Assembly: GCF_009792295.1 (NCBI RefSeq)
Contig: NZ_CP039934.1
Coordinates: forward strand, 2,314,501-2,378,500
Direction of reading: 5' to 3'
Source: Myroides fluvii
GTDB lineage: Bacteria > Bacteroidota > Bacteroidia > Flavobacteriales > Flavobacteriaceae
DNA length: 64,000 bases
The translations under genes were made by a program, and so were the position numbers. The notes below the pieces were generated by a model that saw nothing but the letters and a program-made list of their open reading frames with translations, did not search any database and had not been told where the DNA came from. Shown here piece after piece: positions 1-7,880 of the stretch; position 1 is the stretch's first letter, and each line of letters begins with the position of its first letter.

Positions 1-826
1 TTTTGGGGTTTGTACTCATGATATCCTGCGCTAGTATGTTTTCAAAACTAGTATTATTTTGCAACATTCTACGTAAATCTCCGTCTGTAATAATGCCAAT
101 TAACGTATTATTATCAATTACGGCGGTTACACCTAGTCTTTTTTGTGAGATTTCTACGATTACATCGTTAATTGAAGAAGTAGGAGATACCATGGGTTTG
201 TTTTGCCCATTTAAAATGTCTTTAACTAATAGAAGTAGTTTTTTTCCTAATGCTCCTCCAGGGTGATAAAGAGCAAAGTCATTCGCAGTGAAATTTCGAC
301 ATTCAATCAAACAGGCAGCTAAGGCATCCCCTAAAGCCAACTGCGCTGTAGTACTATCCATCGGAGCTAGATTGTTTGGATCAGCTTCTCGATCCACTTT
401 GGATAAGAGTACAAAATCTGCATTTTTACCCAAAAAGGAAGTTTCATTTGCTGTTATTGCAATAAGCGTGTTACCAAAGCGCTTCAATAAAGGGGTAAGT
501 ACTTTTATTTCAGGGCTATTTCCACTGTTTGAAATGCAAATGACACAGTCGTTAGGCTGAAGTAAACCCAAATCTCCGTGTACTGCTTCTGCAGCATGCA
601 TAAATAGAGATGGAGTTCCAGTAGAGTTGAATGTAGCGACAATTTTACTTCCGATTAAAGCGCTCTTTCCAATCCCCGTGACTACGACACGTCCCTGGCA
701 ATTTAAAATGGCTTGTACGGCCTCCGAGAAGTCTTCTGTTAGGTAATCAATGAGCTTTTTAATGCTTTCACTTTCAGATAGTAAAGTTTTTTTTGCTCGG
801 TCTAATATAGTTATAGCTGTATTCAA
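1..826 (-). CDS. kdsD: KdsD-type arabinose-5-phosphate isomerase (3' end cut by window edge)
   Basis: Interconverts ribulose-5-phosphate and arabinose-5-phosphate, the first step toward KDO for lipopolysaccharide. About 275 of the usual ~320 residues are present. The N-terminal SIS domain carries GIGKSALIGSK, then the FNSTGTPSLFMHAAEAVHGD stretch typical of the KpsF/GutQ family and SNSGNSPE. The PGGALGKKLL linker follows, then two CBS repeats with KRLGVTAVID and GIITDGDLRRML. The frame has no ATG near its 5' end; the best start is TTG at 826, since the family N-terminus (short lead, then a helix) begins there and a -7 element lies upstream at 887-894. It is divergent from recQ, an arrangement common in Bacteroidota. 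Confidence 0.93.
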   Translation of the reverse strand, partial: MNTAITILDRAKKTLLSESESIKKLIDYLTEDFSEAVQAILNCQGRVVVTGIGKSALIGSKIVATFNSTGTPSLFMHAAEAVHGDLGLLQPNDCVICISNSGNSPEIKVLTPLLKRFGNTLIAITANETSFLGKNADFVLLSKVDREADPNNLAPMDSTTAQLALGDALAACLIECRNFTANDFALYHPGGALGKKLLLLVKDILNGQNKPMVSPTSSINDVIVEISQKRLGVTAVIDNNTLIGIITDGDLRRMLQNNTSFENILAQDIMSTNPK

Positions 827-852
827 AATGACGAGAATGTTAAATATTAGGA

Positions 853-879
853 TTGCACCAAAGAAAATTTGTATCTTTA
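853..879 (+). promoter_or_regulatory. Candidate promoter for recQ
   Basis: TTG at 853-855, 16 nt, then TATCTTTA at 872-879, one mismatch from TAnnTTTG. The predicted start of transcription (~886) gives recQ a leader of about 30 nt. The spacing is slightly short and the last base is off consensus, so this is tentative. Confidence 0.35.
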
Positions 880-886
880 GGTACTG

Positions 887-894
887 CAAATTTA
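887..894 (-). promoter_or_regulatory. -7 element for kdsD
   Basis: On the minus strand this reads TAAATTTG, matching the Bacteroidota -7 consensus TAnnTTTG. No TTG sits at the usual 17-20 nt upstream (the nearest is 14 nt away), so only the -7 half is supported. Confidence 0.35.
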
Positions 895-916
895 TGTAAA
901 ATACCATACAAAAATA

Positions 917-3112
917 ATGAAATCAATTGAAATTGACTTGCACAAAGAGTTAAAGAGATTTTTCGGCTTTTCCCAGTTTAAAGGTCTCCAAGAGGATGTG
1001 GTGAAAAGTATTATCTCCGGGCACAATACATTTGTGATTATGCCTACAGGTGGTGGTAAATCACTTTGCTATCAATTACCTGCATTGGTTTTAGACGGGA
1101 CAGCTATTGTTGTCTCTCCGTTGATTGCTCTGATGAAGAATCAAGTTGACGCTATTCGCAGTTTGTCCACAGAGCATGGAATTGCCCATGTTTTAAATTC
1201 CTCTTTGACCAAAACGGAAGTAAATCAGGTAAAAGAAGATATTAAACAAGGAGTAACAAAATTGTTGTATGTAGCCCCAGAATCATTAACTAAAGAAGAA
1301 TATGTGAGCTTTTTACAAGAGGTAGAGTTGTCTTTTGTCGCCATTGATGAAGCACACTGTATCTCTGAATGGGGACATGATTTTAGACCAGAATATCGAA
1401 ATTTGAGAAACATTATTCGACAATTAGGAGATATTCCCATTATCGGTCTAACTGCTACTGCCACACCAAAGGTACAAGAAGATATCTTGAAAAACCTAGA
1501 AATCCCCAATGCCAATGTTTTTAAAGCTTCATTTAATAGACCCAATCTATATTATGAAGTAAAACCCAAAACGAAAAACATTGAAAGTGATATTATTCGC
1601 TTTATCAAACAACGCAAAGGGAAGTCAGGTGTGATTTATTGTTTAAGTAGAAAGAAAGTAGAAGAAATTGCCAATGTGTTGCAAGTGAATGGAATTAGTG
1701 CCGTTCCATATCACGCAGGATTAGATGCCAAAACAAGAGCCAAACACCAAGATATGTTTCTCATGGAGGATGTAGATGTTGTCGTGGCAACCATCGCTTT
1801 TGGTATGGGTATTGACAAACCCGATGTACGTTATGTTATTCATCACGATATTCCAAAATCACTAGAAAGTTATTATCAAGAAACAGGTAGAGCAGGAAGA
1901 GATGGAGGAGAAGGGTATTGTTTGGCTTACTATTCGTATAAAGATATTGAGAAGCTTGAAAAATTTATGGCGGGAAAGCCGATTGCTGAACAGGAAATCG
2001 GAATAGCGTTGTTACAAGAAGTAGTCGCTTATGCTGAAACGTCCATGTCAAGACGCAAATTCTTATTGCATTATTTTGGAGAAGAATTTGACGAAGTGCA
2101 TGGTGATGGTGCGGATATGGATGACAATATTCGCAATCCGAAAAAGAAAAGCGAAGCGCAAGACGAACTCCAAAAGGTGTTGAAGATTATTGGGGAAACA
2201 AAACAAGTATACAAAACAAAAGAAATAGTATTTGTACTGTTAGGGAAGTTAAATGCGTTACTCAAAGTAAATAAAACAGATCAGCAACCTTTTTTCGGAT
2301 CGGGAAAAAACCAAGATGAACGCTTTTGGTTGGCTTTGATTCGACAGGCAAATGTAGCGGGATATTTAAAGAAAGATATTGAATCTTATGGCGTGTTGAA
2401 GTTGACTGAACTCGGGGAGCATTTTATTGTGAATCCTGTTTCGTTTATGATGACAGAAGATCACGAATATGCAGAAGGAGATGCTGTAGTTGAAAGTGAT
2501 TTGCCTAGAGCTGAAGTGATTATTGATCAGGTCTTGATCAGTTTGCTTAAAGATTTGCGTAAAAAAGTAGCAAAGAAAGCAGGGGTGCCTCCATTTGTTG
2601 TGTTTCAAGATCCCTCATTAGAGGAAATGTGTTTGAAATATCCAATCACATTAGAGGAAATGGCTAATATTATCGGTGTAAGCGATGGGAAGGCTAAAAA
2701 ATTCGGAAAGGATTTTGTGGACCTTATTCAAAGTTATGTCGAAGAAAATGATATTATCCGACCAGATGATTTGGTGGTGAAATCAACAGGAGCAAATTCG
2801 GCTTTAAAATTGTACATTATCCAAAGTGTGGATCGCAAATTGTCCCTAGATGATATCGCAAAAGCAAAAGGATTAGATATGGATGCACTTTTGAAAGAAA
2901 TGGAGCAAATTGTCTATTCTGGAACAAAATTAAACATCGATTATTGGCTAGATGAAGTGTTAGACGAGGATCAACAAGAAGAAATTTACGATTACTTCAT
3001 GGATTCTGAATCAGATAATATCAAAACAGCTATGGCGGAGTTTGATGGAGAATATGATACGGAAGAATTGCGATTGATGCGCATTCAGTTTATTACAAAG
3101 GAAGCGAATTAA
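917..3112 (+). CDS. recQ: ATP-dependent DNA helicase RecQ
   Basis: 3'-5' helicase in recombination and repair. Walker A TGGGKS is at residues 44-49 and DEAH at 144-147; helicase domain 2 contains GMGIDKPDVRYVIHHDIPKS and the QETGRAGRDG motif VI. A winged-helix (RQC) region follows, then an HRDC-like segment around residues 545-615 (LLKDLRKKVAKKAG). At 731 aa it is longer than the ~610 aa of enterobacterial RecQ, with an acidic C-terminal extension. The zinc-binding cysteines expected between helicase and RQC are absent: residues 376-404 read SMSRRKF...DGADMDDN instead of a cysteine cluster. From memory this substitution is common in Bacteroidota RecQ. ATG 917 has an A-rich leader. Confidence 0.97.
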   Translation: MKSIEIDLHKELKRFFGFSQFKGLQEDVVKSIISGHNTFVIMPTGGGKSLCYQLPALVLDGTAIVVSPLIALMKNQVDAIRSLSTEHGIAHVLNSSLTKTEVNQVKEDIKQGVTKLLYVAPESLTKEEYVSFLQEVELSFVAIDEAHCISEWGHDFRPEYRNLRNIIRQLGDIPIIGLTATATPKVQEDILKNLEIPNANVFKASFNRPNLYYEVKPKTKNIESDIIRFIKQRKGKSGVIYCLSRKKVEEIANVLQVNGISAVPYHAGLDAKTRAKHQDMFLMEDVDVVVATIAFGMGIDKPDVRYVIHHDIPKSLESYYQETGRAGRDGGEGYCLAYYSYKDIEKLEKFMAGKPIAEQEIGIALLQEVVAYAETSMSRRKFLLHYFGEEFDEVHGDGADMDDNIRNPKKKSEAQDELQKVLKIIGETKQVYKTKEIVFVLLGKLNALLKVNKTDQQPFFGSGKNQDERFWLALIRQANVAGYLKKDIESYGVLKLTELGEHFIVNPVSFMMTEDHEYAEGDAVVESDLPRAEVIIDQVLISLLKDLRKKVAKKAGVPPFVVFQDPSLEEMCLKYPITLEEMANIIGVSDGKAKKFGKDFVDLIQSYVEENDIIRPDDLVVKSTGANSALKLYIIQSVDRKLSLDDIAKAKGLDMDALLKEMEQIVYSGTKLNIDYWLDEVLDEDQQEEIYDYFMDSESDNIKTAMAEFDGEYDTEELRLMRIQFITKEAN

Positions 3113-3150
3113 TAGAATTTTATTTTTTTAAAAATAAAGGCAAGAATAAA

Positions 3151-3186
3151 AAAATCCAGAGAAAATTACTTCTCTGGATTTTTTAT
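3151..3186. terminator. Bidirectional terminator between recQ and the 3183-3422 gene
   Basis: 9-bp stem TCCAGAGAA (3155-3163) / TTCTCTGGA (3170-3178) with a 6-nt loop, flanked by an A run on the left and a T run on the right, so it can stop transcription from both converging genes. Confidence 0.85.
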
Positions 3187-3422
3187 TGTTCATATAGTTC
3201 CCCTCGGTGTGGTTTTAAGGCATCTCTCACGGTTTTCATCTGTTCGTCATTGACCACTAAATAAGCAATGGCGTGAAAGTCATTGATGATTTCTTTATCC
3301 ATAAGTGTGAAAGGAAGTTTTTCTAAAGCGACGTATTCACGCAAGTGAATGACGTGATGTTCGGCTATTTTCAAAGCATCAGGACCGCGAAAATCCCAAA
3401 TAAGTTTAATTAATCTCTCCAT
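3183..3422 (-). CDS. Small conserved hypothetical protein (79 aa)
   Basis: Not assigned a function. The protein starts MERLIKLIWDFRGPDA and is rich in His, Glu and hydrophobic residues with no signal peptide or membrane segment; likely a small cytosolic alpha/beta protein. From memory, similar short proteins are widespread in Flavobacteriaceae. The frame fills the interval between the shared terminator and the idi promoter, convergent with recQ. ATG at 3422. Confidence 0.7.
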   Translation of the reverse strand: MERLIKLIWDFRGPDALKIAEHHVIHLREYVALEKLPFTLMDKEIINDFHAIAYLVVNDEQMKTVRDALKPHRGELYEQ

Positions 3423-3536
3423 GGTACATCTAAAAAGTCAAAGATAGATAAAATGTGTTGGATGTAAGGAAGCATTTTTCAAGATCGTGAGAAAGTGTCA
3501 AAAGAAGAAACGTTGTTTTTAAACTCCTAGTGGTCG

Positions 3537-3567
3537 TTGGTTTCCTCTTTTGTTTTTTGTACTTTTG
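3537..3567 (+). promoter_or_regulatory. Promoter for idi-queD
   Basis: TTG (3537-3539), 20 nt, TACTTTTG (3560-3567): a good match to the Bacteroidota -33/-7 promoter. It lies inside the longer TTG-started reading of the idi frame, which argues that translation starts downstream at ATG 3594. Confidence 0.65.
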
Positions 3568-3593
3568 GGAGTAAAATAAATTTGAAACTAGGT

Positions 3594-4121
3594 ATGATTG
3601 AAGAGCAAGTGATTTTAGTTAATGAGCAAGATGAGCAAGTAGGTACCATGGGAAAACAAGAAGCCCATGAAAAAGCTTTGTTGCATAGAGCATTTTCTGT
3701 GTTCATTTTTAATGATAAAAACGAGATTATGTTACAGCAACGTGCGGCAGAGAAGTATCATTCACCTTTGTTATGGGCAAACACTTGTTGTAGTCACCAA
3801 AGAGTTGGCGAGACCAATATCGAAGCAGGAAAGCGTCGATTGAGAGAAGAAATGGGGTTTGAGGTAGCGTTGAAAGATGTTTTTCACTTCATTTATAAAG
3901 CGCCTTTTGACAATGGTCTAACGGAACATGAATTTGATCATGTGATGGTAGGGTATTACAATGGAGAACCTGCAATCAATCCAGAAGAAGTAGAAGCTTG
4001 GAAATGGATGGGAATCGAAGAGGTGAAAAAAGATATGGAAGTAAATCCTCAATGGTATACCGCTTGGTTCAAGATTATTTTTGCTAAATTTTATCCCCAT
4101 ATTGAAGCACATAAAATCTAA
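3594..4121 (+). CDS. idi: Isopentenyl-diphosphate delta-isomerase, type I (Nudix)
   Basis: Isomerises IPP to DMAPP for isoprenoid (quinone, carotenoid) synthesis. From ATG 3594 it is 175 aa, usual for the family. The active-site cysteine is in NTCCSH (residues 63-68, Cys65 most likely), the Nudix-like REEMG at 84-88, and the second acidic catalytic pair in EHEFDH at 111-116. The frame runs upstream to a TTG at 3537, but that would place the promoter inside the gene. queD follows after 6 nt, so the two are probably co-transcribed. Confidence 0.95.
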   Translation: MIEEQVILVNEQDEQVGTMGKQEAHEKALLHRAFSVFIFNDKNEIMLQQRAAEKYHSPLLWANTCCSHQRVGETNIEAGKRRLREEMGFEVALKDVFHFIYKAPFDNGLTEHEFDHVMVGYYNGEPAINPEEVEAWKWMGIEEVKKDMEVNPQWYTAWFKIIFAKFYPHIEAHKI

Positions 4122-4127
4122 GACAAC

Positions 4128-4544
4128 ATGAGATTAACAGTTAGCCGTAAAGCACATTTTAATGCAGCACATCGCCTACATCGCCCCGATTGGTCCGATG
4201 AGCAAAATCAAGCTGTCTTTGGTAAGTGTAATAACCCTAATTTTCATGGGCACAATTACGAATTAATCGTCAATGTAACGGGAGAAGTTGATCCAGAAAC
4301 GGGATTTGTGATGGATTTGAAAATCTTGTCAGATTTGATAAAAGCAGAGATTGAAGAGGTCTTTGATCACAAAAACCTAAACCTAGATGTTATAGAATTC
4401 AAAAACTTAATCCCAACTGCAGAGTATATTGCAGTAGTGATTTGGCAAAAATTAAGGCCTTTTATTGAGAAAGATAAAGATTTAGAAGTGGTTTTGTATG
4501 AAACTTCTAGAAACTTTGTAAGTTTTAAAGGTGAAGGGATTTAA
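4128..4544 (+). CDS. queD: 6-carboxytetrahydropterin synthase / 6-pyruvoyl-tetrahydropterin synthase family (QueD-like)
   Basis: Converts dihydroneopterin triphosphate to 6-carboxy-tetrahydropterin, an early step to 7-deaza-guanine (queuosine). Zinc ligands are His15 (AAHRL) and the HGHNY pair (His40, His42); the catalytic Cys34 lies in FGKCNNPNFHGHNY; Glu of YETSRN is near the C-terminus. The CNNPN form resembles animal PTPS more than the short E. coli QueD, and there is extra sequence between His15 and Cys34 (138 aa versus ~120). A role in another pterin pathway cannot be excluded. Lies 6 nt after idi. Confidence 0.88.
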   Translation: MRLTVSRKAHFNAAHRLHRPDWSDEQNQAVFGKCNNPNFHGHNYELIVNVTGEVDPETGFVMDLKILSDLIKAEIEEVFDHKNLNLDVIEFKNLIPTAEYIAVVIWQKLRPFIEKDKDLEVVLYETSRNFVSFKGEGI

Positions 4545-4569
4545 CACACTTAGTATTCATTAAAAGTTG

Positions 4570-4577
4570 TACATTTG
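4570..4577 (+). promoter_or_regulatory. -7 element for manA
   Basis: TACATTTG matches TAnnTTTG. No clear -33 TTG at the right distance. Transcription from here would start around 4583, which makes ATG 4640 the natural start rather than the longer frame opening at 4589. Confidence 0.45.
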
Positions 4578-4639
4578 CGTCTTGTTTTATGCGGTGTCCG
4601 CTCTGTGGGCTATTGCAAAATGAGGAAGAAGTTAAGCCT

Positions 4640-5608
4640 ATGAGTTTTATTCAATATCCAATGATGTTTGAACCCATCCTGAAAGATAGAATTTGGGGAG
4701 GTGAGAAATTACATACTGTTTTAGGTAAGCAGCAAATTTTTGATGCAATTGGAGAAAGCTGGGAGATTTCGAATGTTCCAGAAAATGTCAGCCTCGTTTC
4801 TAATGGAGGTTATAAGGGACAAAGCTTAGAAGAGTTGATTAAGACGTATCCAGAAGATGTCTTAGGTTCGTATATTGTAACCACTTTTGGGTATCAATTT
4901 CCTTTGTTGTTTAAGTTTTTAGATGCCAAAGAAGATTTGTCCATTCAGTTGCATCCCAATGACAAATTAGCTCGAGAAAGACATAACTCTTTGGGAAAAA
5001 CAGAAATGTGGTATGTTATGCAAGCAGACCCTGGAGCACGAGTGGTTGTTGACTTTAAAGAAGGTGTTACCCAAGAAGATTACTTACAACATCTACACCG
5101 TAAAACACTTCCTTCTATTTTAAATGAAATTCCCGTAAAAAAAGGAGATGCTTTTTTTATACAAACAGGGACAGTTCATGCTATAGGTGGTGGGGTTTTA
5201 CTAGCTGAAATTCAACAAACATCTGATATTACGTATCGAGTCTATGATTGGGATAGAATGGATAGCGAAGGACAGACTCGAGAATTGCACGTAGATTTGG
5301 CATTAGAAGCAATCAATTACGAAAAAAAACAAGTAGTACTTTCGTATGATAAAAAAATCAATCAAGCGAATCCATTAGTATCATGCCCGTTTTTTACGGT
5401 TAATTTGATCCCTTTGGAGGAGCGATATGAAATAAAGAAGCCCTTAGATCGTTTTTACCTTTACGTTTGTACAGAAGGAGCGTGTGAGCTTCAAATTAAT
5501 GCGTTAACGTGCGGAATTAAAAAAGGACAAACCGTGTTAATACCAGCATCAGTAAAGAATTTGGTTGCAACTGGTCATGCAACGTTGTTAGAAATATATA
5601 TCGATTAG
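4640..5608 (+). CDS. manA: Mannose-6-phosphate isomerase, class I
   Basis: Zinc enzyme interconverting fructose-6-P and mannose-6-P, feeding GDP-mannose and sugar-nucleotide synthesis. Metal ligands are visible as LHPND (His105), KTEMWY (Glu122) and GTVHAIG (His180). The domain order is the cupin-type catalytic core and a short C-terminal beta domain; 322 aa is typical for the short Bacillus-like class. The start MSFIQYPMMFEPI matches the family; the 17 residues upstream in frame look non-coding and follow a -7 element. Confidence 0.95.
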   Translation: MSFIQYPMMFEPILKDRIWGGEKLHTVLGKQQIFDAIGESWEISNVPENVSLVSNGGYKGQSLEELIKTYPEDVLGSYIVTTFGYQFPLLFKFLDAKEDLSIQLHPNDKLARERHNSLGKTEMWYVMQADPGARVVVDFKEGVTQEDYLQHLHRKTLPSILNEIPVKKGDAFFIQTGTVHAIGGGVLLAEIQQTSDITYRVYDWDRMDSEGQTRELHVDLALEAINYEKKQVVLSYDKKINQANPLVSCPFFTVNLIPLEERYEIKKPLDRFYLYVCTEGACELQINALTCGIKKGQTVLIPASVKNLVATGHATLLEIYID

Positions 5609-5634
5609 ACCGGCGATATAGCAAAGATAATATG

Positions 5635-5642
5635 TACTTTTG
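5635..5642 (+). promoter_or_regulatory. -7 element for the 5665 gene
   Basis: TACTTTTG matches TAnnTTTG, 22 nt before the start codon; no convincing -33 element. Confidence 0.4.
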
Positions 5643-5664
5643 TTTAAATTTTAAATAAATTATT

Positions 5665-5928
5665 ATGGCAAGTGTAAGAGAACTTAAAAAAGATGTTCAC
5701 CAAGTATTAGGAGATATCATTGAAGCAATTTATATTCATGAATTGACAGTAGGAGGTCCTACAGAAGAGACTGCTGCATTAATCGAGGAAGCATTAACTG
5801 GCTTCGACGAATTGATTGTAGACATCAATGCAAAGGGGGTTGAAAATAAAAAAGCTCACTTTAAAGGCGTTTTTGTAAAATTGGAGAACATTGCAGGTCA
5901 ATTAGTTGGAAAAATCAACAACTTGTAA
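5665..5928 (+). CDS. Conserved flavobacterial hypothetical protein (87 aa)
   Basis: Function unknown. Starts MASVRELKKDVHQVLGDIIE; predicted all-helical, mixed charge, no signal peptide, no membrane segment. From memory, near-identical small proteins occur in many Flavobacteriaceae, which suggests a conserved cytosolic role, but I can name no domain. It sits between manA and the tRNA-Thr array and has its own -7 element. Confidence 0.8.
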   Translation: MASVRELKKDVHQVLGDIIEAIYIHELTVGGPTEETAALIEEALTGFDELIVDINAKGVENKKAHFKGVFVKLENIAGQLVGKINNL

Positions 5929-5962
5929 TTGAAATAAAGCGAAAAAAAACACGCGAAATCAG

Positions 5963-5992
5963 TTGGAAGATTGAAAAAGCGTGTTATATTTG
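5963..5992 (+). promoter_or_regulatory. Promoter of the tRNA-Thr array
   Basis: TTG (5963-5965), 19 nt, TATATTTG (5985-5992): exact match to the Bacteroidota consensus and spacing. Transcription should begin about 10 nt before the first tRNA. Confidence 0.8.
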
Positions 5993-6009
5993 CACTCGAA
6001 AAATGAGTC

Positions 6010-6083
6010 GCCGGTGTAGCTCAGTTGGCTAGAGCAGCTGATTTGTAATCAGCAGGTCGTGGGTTCGAGTCCCTCCATCGGCT
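6010..6083 (+). tRNA. tRNA-Thr(UGU), copy 1
   Basis: 74 nt with cloverleaf: acceptor GCCGGTG/CATCGGC with one G-U pair, anticodon loop TTTGTAA (anticodon TGT, reads ACA), T-loop TTCGAGT, discriminator T. CCA is not encoded. Confidence 0.96.
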
Positions 6084-6123
6084 CAATTTTTTGAAGATTA
6101 AATTTTGCAATGCAATTTGAGTC

Positions 6124-6197
6124 GCCGATGTAGCTCAGCTGGCTAGAGCAGCTGATTTGTAATCAGCAGGTCGTGGGTTCGAGTCCCTCTATCGGCT
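6124..6197 (+). tRNA. tRNA-Thr(UGU), copy 2 (sequence variant)
   Basis: Same fold and anticodon TGT. It differs from the other copies at the acceptor (GCCGATG/TATCGGC) and at one D-arm base. The two acceptor changes turn the G-U pair into A-U and move a wobble to the seventh pair, so the stem stays intact. Confidence 0.96.
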
Positions 6198-6231
6198 CAA
6201 ATTTTGAAAATTATATTGCAGTGCAATTTTT

Positions 6232-6305
6232 GCCGGTGTAGCTCAGTTGGCTAGAGCAGCTGATTTGTAATCAGCAGGTCGTGGGTTCGAGTCCCTCCAT
6301 CGGCT
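6232..6305 (+). tRNA. tRNA-Thr(UGU), copy 3
   Basis: Identical to copy 1 across the 74-nt gene, anticodon TGT. The unit start is 108 nt after copy 2. Confidence 0.96.
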
Positions 6306-6339
6306 CCAATTTTTGAAAATTATATTGCAAGGCAATTTT

Positions 6340-6413
6340 GCCGGTGTAGCTCAGTTGGCTAGAGCAGCTGATTTGTAATCAGCAGGTCGTGGGTTCGAGT
6401 CCCTCCATCGGCT
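6340..6413 (+). tRNA. tRNA-Thr(UGU), copy 4
   Basis: Identical to copies 1 and 3; 108 nt after copy 3, with near-identical spacers on both sides. Confidence 0.96.
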
Positions 6414-6447
6414 CCAATTTTTGAAAATTATATTGCAAGGCAATTTT

Positions 6448-6521
6448 GCCGGTGTAGCTCAGTTGGCTAGAGCAGCTGATTTGTAATCAGCAGGTCGTGG
6501 GTTCGAGTCCCTCCATCGGCT
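6448..6521 (+). tRNA. tRNA-Thr(UGU), copy 5
   Basis: Identical to copies 1, 3 and 4; followed at once by a strong terminator, so it ends the transcript. Confidence 0.96.
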
Positions 6522-6522
6522 C

Positions 6523-6554
6523 AAAAGCTTCCTAATTTTAGGAAGCTTTTTTTA
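6523..6554 (+). terminator. Terminator of the tRNA array
   Basis: 12-bp stem AAAAGCTTCCTA (6523-6534) / TAGGAAGCTTTT (6539-6550), 4-nt loop, then T run. Confidence 0.9.
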
Positions 6555-6677
6555 TTTCTATCCAATCGTAAAAAAATAAATGTACTTGACCCGTTTTTTT
6601 CGATTTTGTTTCTCATAACCTCAGGTCAAATATAGAATCCAGTAGCATTACTTTATAAGGTAATCCAAAATGTCAGG

Positions 6678-6709
6678 GATAAAAAACGTTTTACATAGAT
6701 AAAAAACGT
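6678..6709 (+). repeat. Two 12-bp direct repeats upstream of the 6796 gene
   Basis: GATAAAAAACGT occurs at 6678-6689 and again at 6698-6709, exactly 20 bp apart (about two helical turns), about 90 bp before the start codon. This could be a regulator site or chance in AT-rich DNA. Confidence 0.35.
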
Positions 6710-6795
6710 ACAAGTAAAAGTGTTTTTGTTTTTTTACAGTTTAAACCTGTTTCTTTTTGTTTAGTTAATTTATTTGCGCTTTAAATGAATTAGAA

Positions 6796-7659
6796 ATGAA
6801 AAAAAAATTATGGATTGCTATTTGGAGTACTTGTAGTTTCAGCTATGCACAAGTGGGAGTTAACACAATGGATATAACGAGTACCTTAACAGTACAAGGA
6901 TCTGTATCCGCTAATTATCGGGAAATAAACAAGAGTAATTACAACATCCAACAGGATGATTATAATGTAAGTTATCACAGTAATGTTAATGATGGAGTAT
7001 TTAATCTACCTGATATAAGAAAAGATGGAGGAGCTTTTGGTAGAATATACAACATTAAAAATGCGTCAAGTACAAAATTGTTAACGTTAAAGACACTATC
7101 CAATCAGTCTCTTCGATTCGGTGGGGATTATCCAAATAATGTGAATGAGTTTACTATTCAACCAGGGCAGTACTTATATTTAACAGCAACGAAAGAGTTG
7201 TATTGGGATGTGTATCACTATACAGATACTTATGGAAAAAAGACGACGAAAATAGACGATTATCTATCGGATACTTCTGTTGTACGGTTGGGGAATTTTA
7301 GTGCTCGAATTGAGAGAAAACCCAATACCGTTGGACAGGATAAGATACATCTTCAGTGTATGCTACATCAACTTGATGATACGTACATTGTTTCTCATAC
7401 TATTGTGGCATCACCCAACGCGATAACACAAAGGGATTATAATGATTTTAAAAAAGCAAAAGCAAATACTTGGGAATATGTATATGCGGAGGGTAGAGTT
7501 TCTGTAGTACCTAATTTGGACGTAAATAAAACTCAAATGCTAGTAAGTCATGTAACGGTATTGAGTTCAAGCGAAACGTACAGAATCACCTGTACTGTTT
7601 TTAGTCAAACTTTTATAGCTGGAGGAAGGGTAATACTTAAGCTTGAGAAATTACCGTAA
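6796..7659 (+). CDS. Secreted hypothetical protein (287 aa)
   Basis: Signal peptide of about 18 residues (MKKKLWIAIW..., cleavage near SYAQ) followed by QVGVNT and a TLTVQGSVSANYRE segment. This opening is typical of many Bacteroidota exported proteins of unknown function (often annotated only as hypothetical). The mature part looks beta-rich; no sorting domain, metal motif or known catalytic motif is visible. It stands alone between the tRNA array and cls. Function not recognised. Confidence 0.8.
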   Translation: MKKKLWIAIWSTCSFSYAQVGVNTMDITSTLTVQGSVSANYREINKSNYNIQQDDYNVSYHSNVNDGVFNLPDIRKDGGAFGRIYNIKNASSTKLLTLKTLSNQSLRFGGDYPNNVNEFTIQPGQYLYLTATKELYWDVYHYTDTYGKKTTKIDDYLSDTSVVRLGNFSARIERKPNTVGQDKIHLQCMLHQLDDTYIVSHTIVASPNAITQRDYNDFKKAKANTWEYVYAEGRVSVVPNLDVNKTQMLVSHVTVLSSSETYRITCTVFSQTFIAGGRVILKLEKLP

Positions 7660-7880
7660 ATAAAAAATGCCGTTCTAGGTGTTTTCTACTGTTTCTTTGT
7701 TGTAGAGATTAGCTCCAAACCTCTTGTGAAGGTGGAAAAAAGAGGTGTTGTAACCGCAATAAACACATTTTATAAAATACACGAAGTTGCATCTGATATT
7801 TAATGTTTATGAATTTAAAAAGAATGCGTAAATTTAGGTGTTGAATAAGTATCTACTTCGACTATTAAAGCATTCAAATC

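Larger units (their letters stand above)
6010..6521 (+). repeat. Tandem tRNA-Thr array, ~108-bp period, five units
   Basis: Unit starts at 6010, 6124, 6232, 6340 and 6448: one step of 114 and three of 108. The 34-40 nt spacers are also related, each ending in a small inverted repeat (TTGCAATGCAA, ATTGCAGTGCAAT, then ATTGCAAGGCAAT twice) followed by T residues. This points to unit duplication with one promoter before and one terminator after. Confidence 0.9.

Noticed and set aside
3537..3593. N-terminal extension of idi from TTG 3537.
   Set aside because: A consensus -33/-7 promoter falls inside it, and the family N-terminus begins at ATG 3594.
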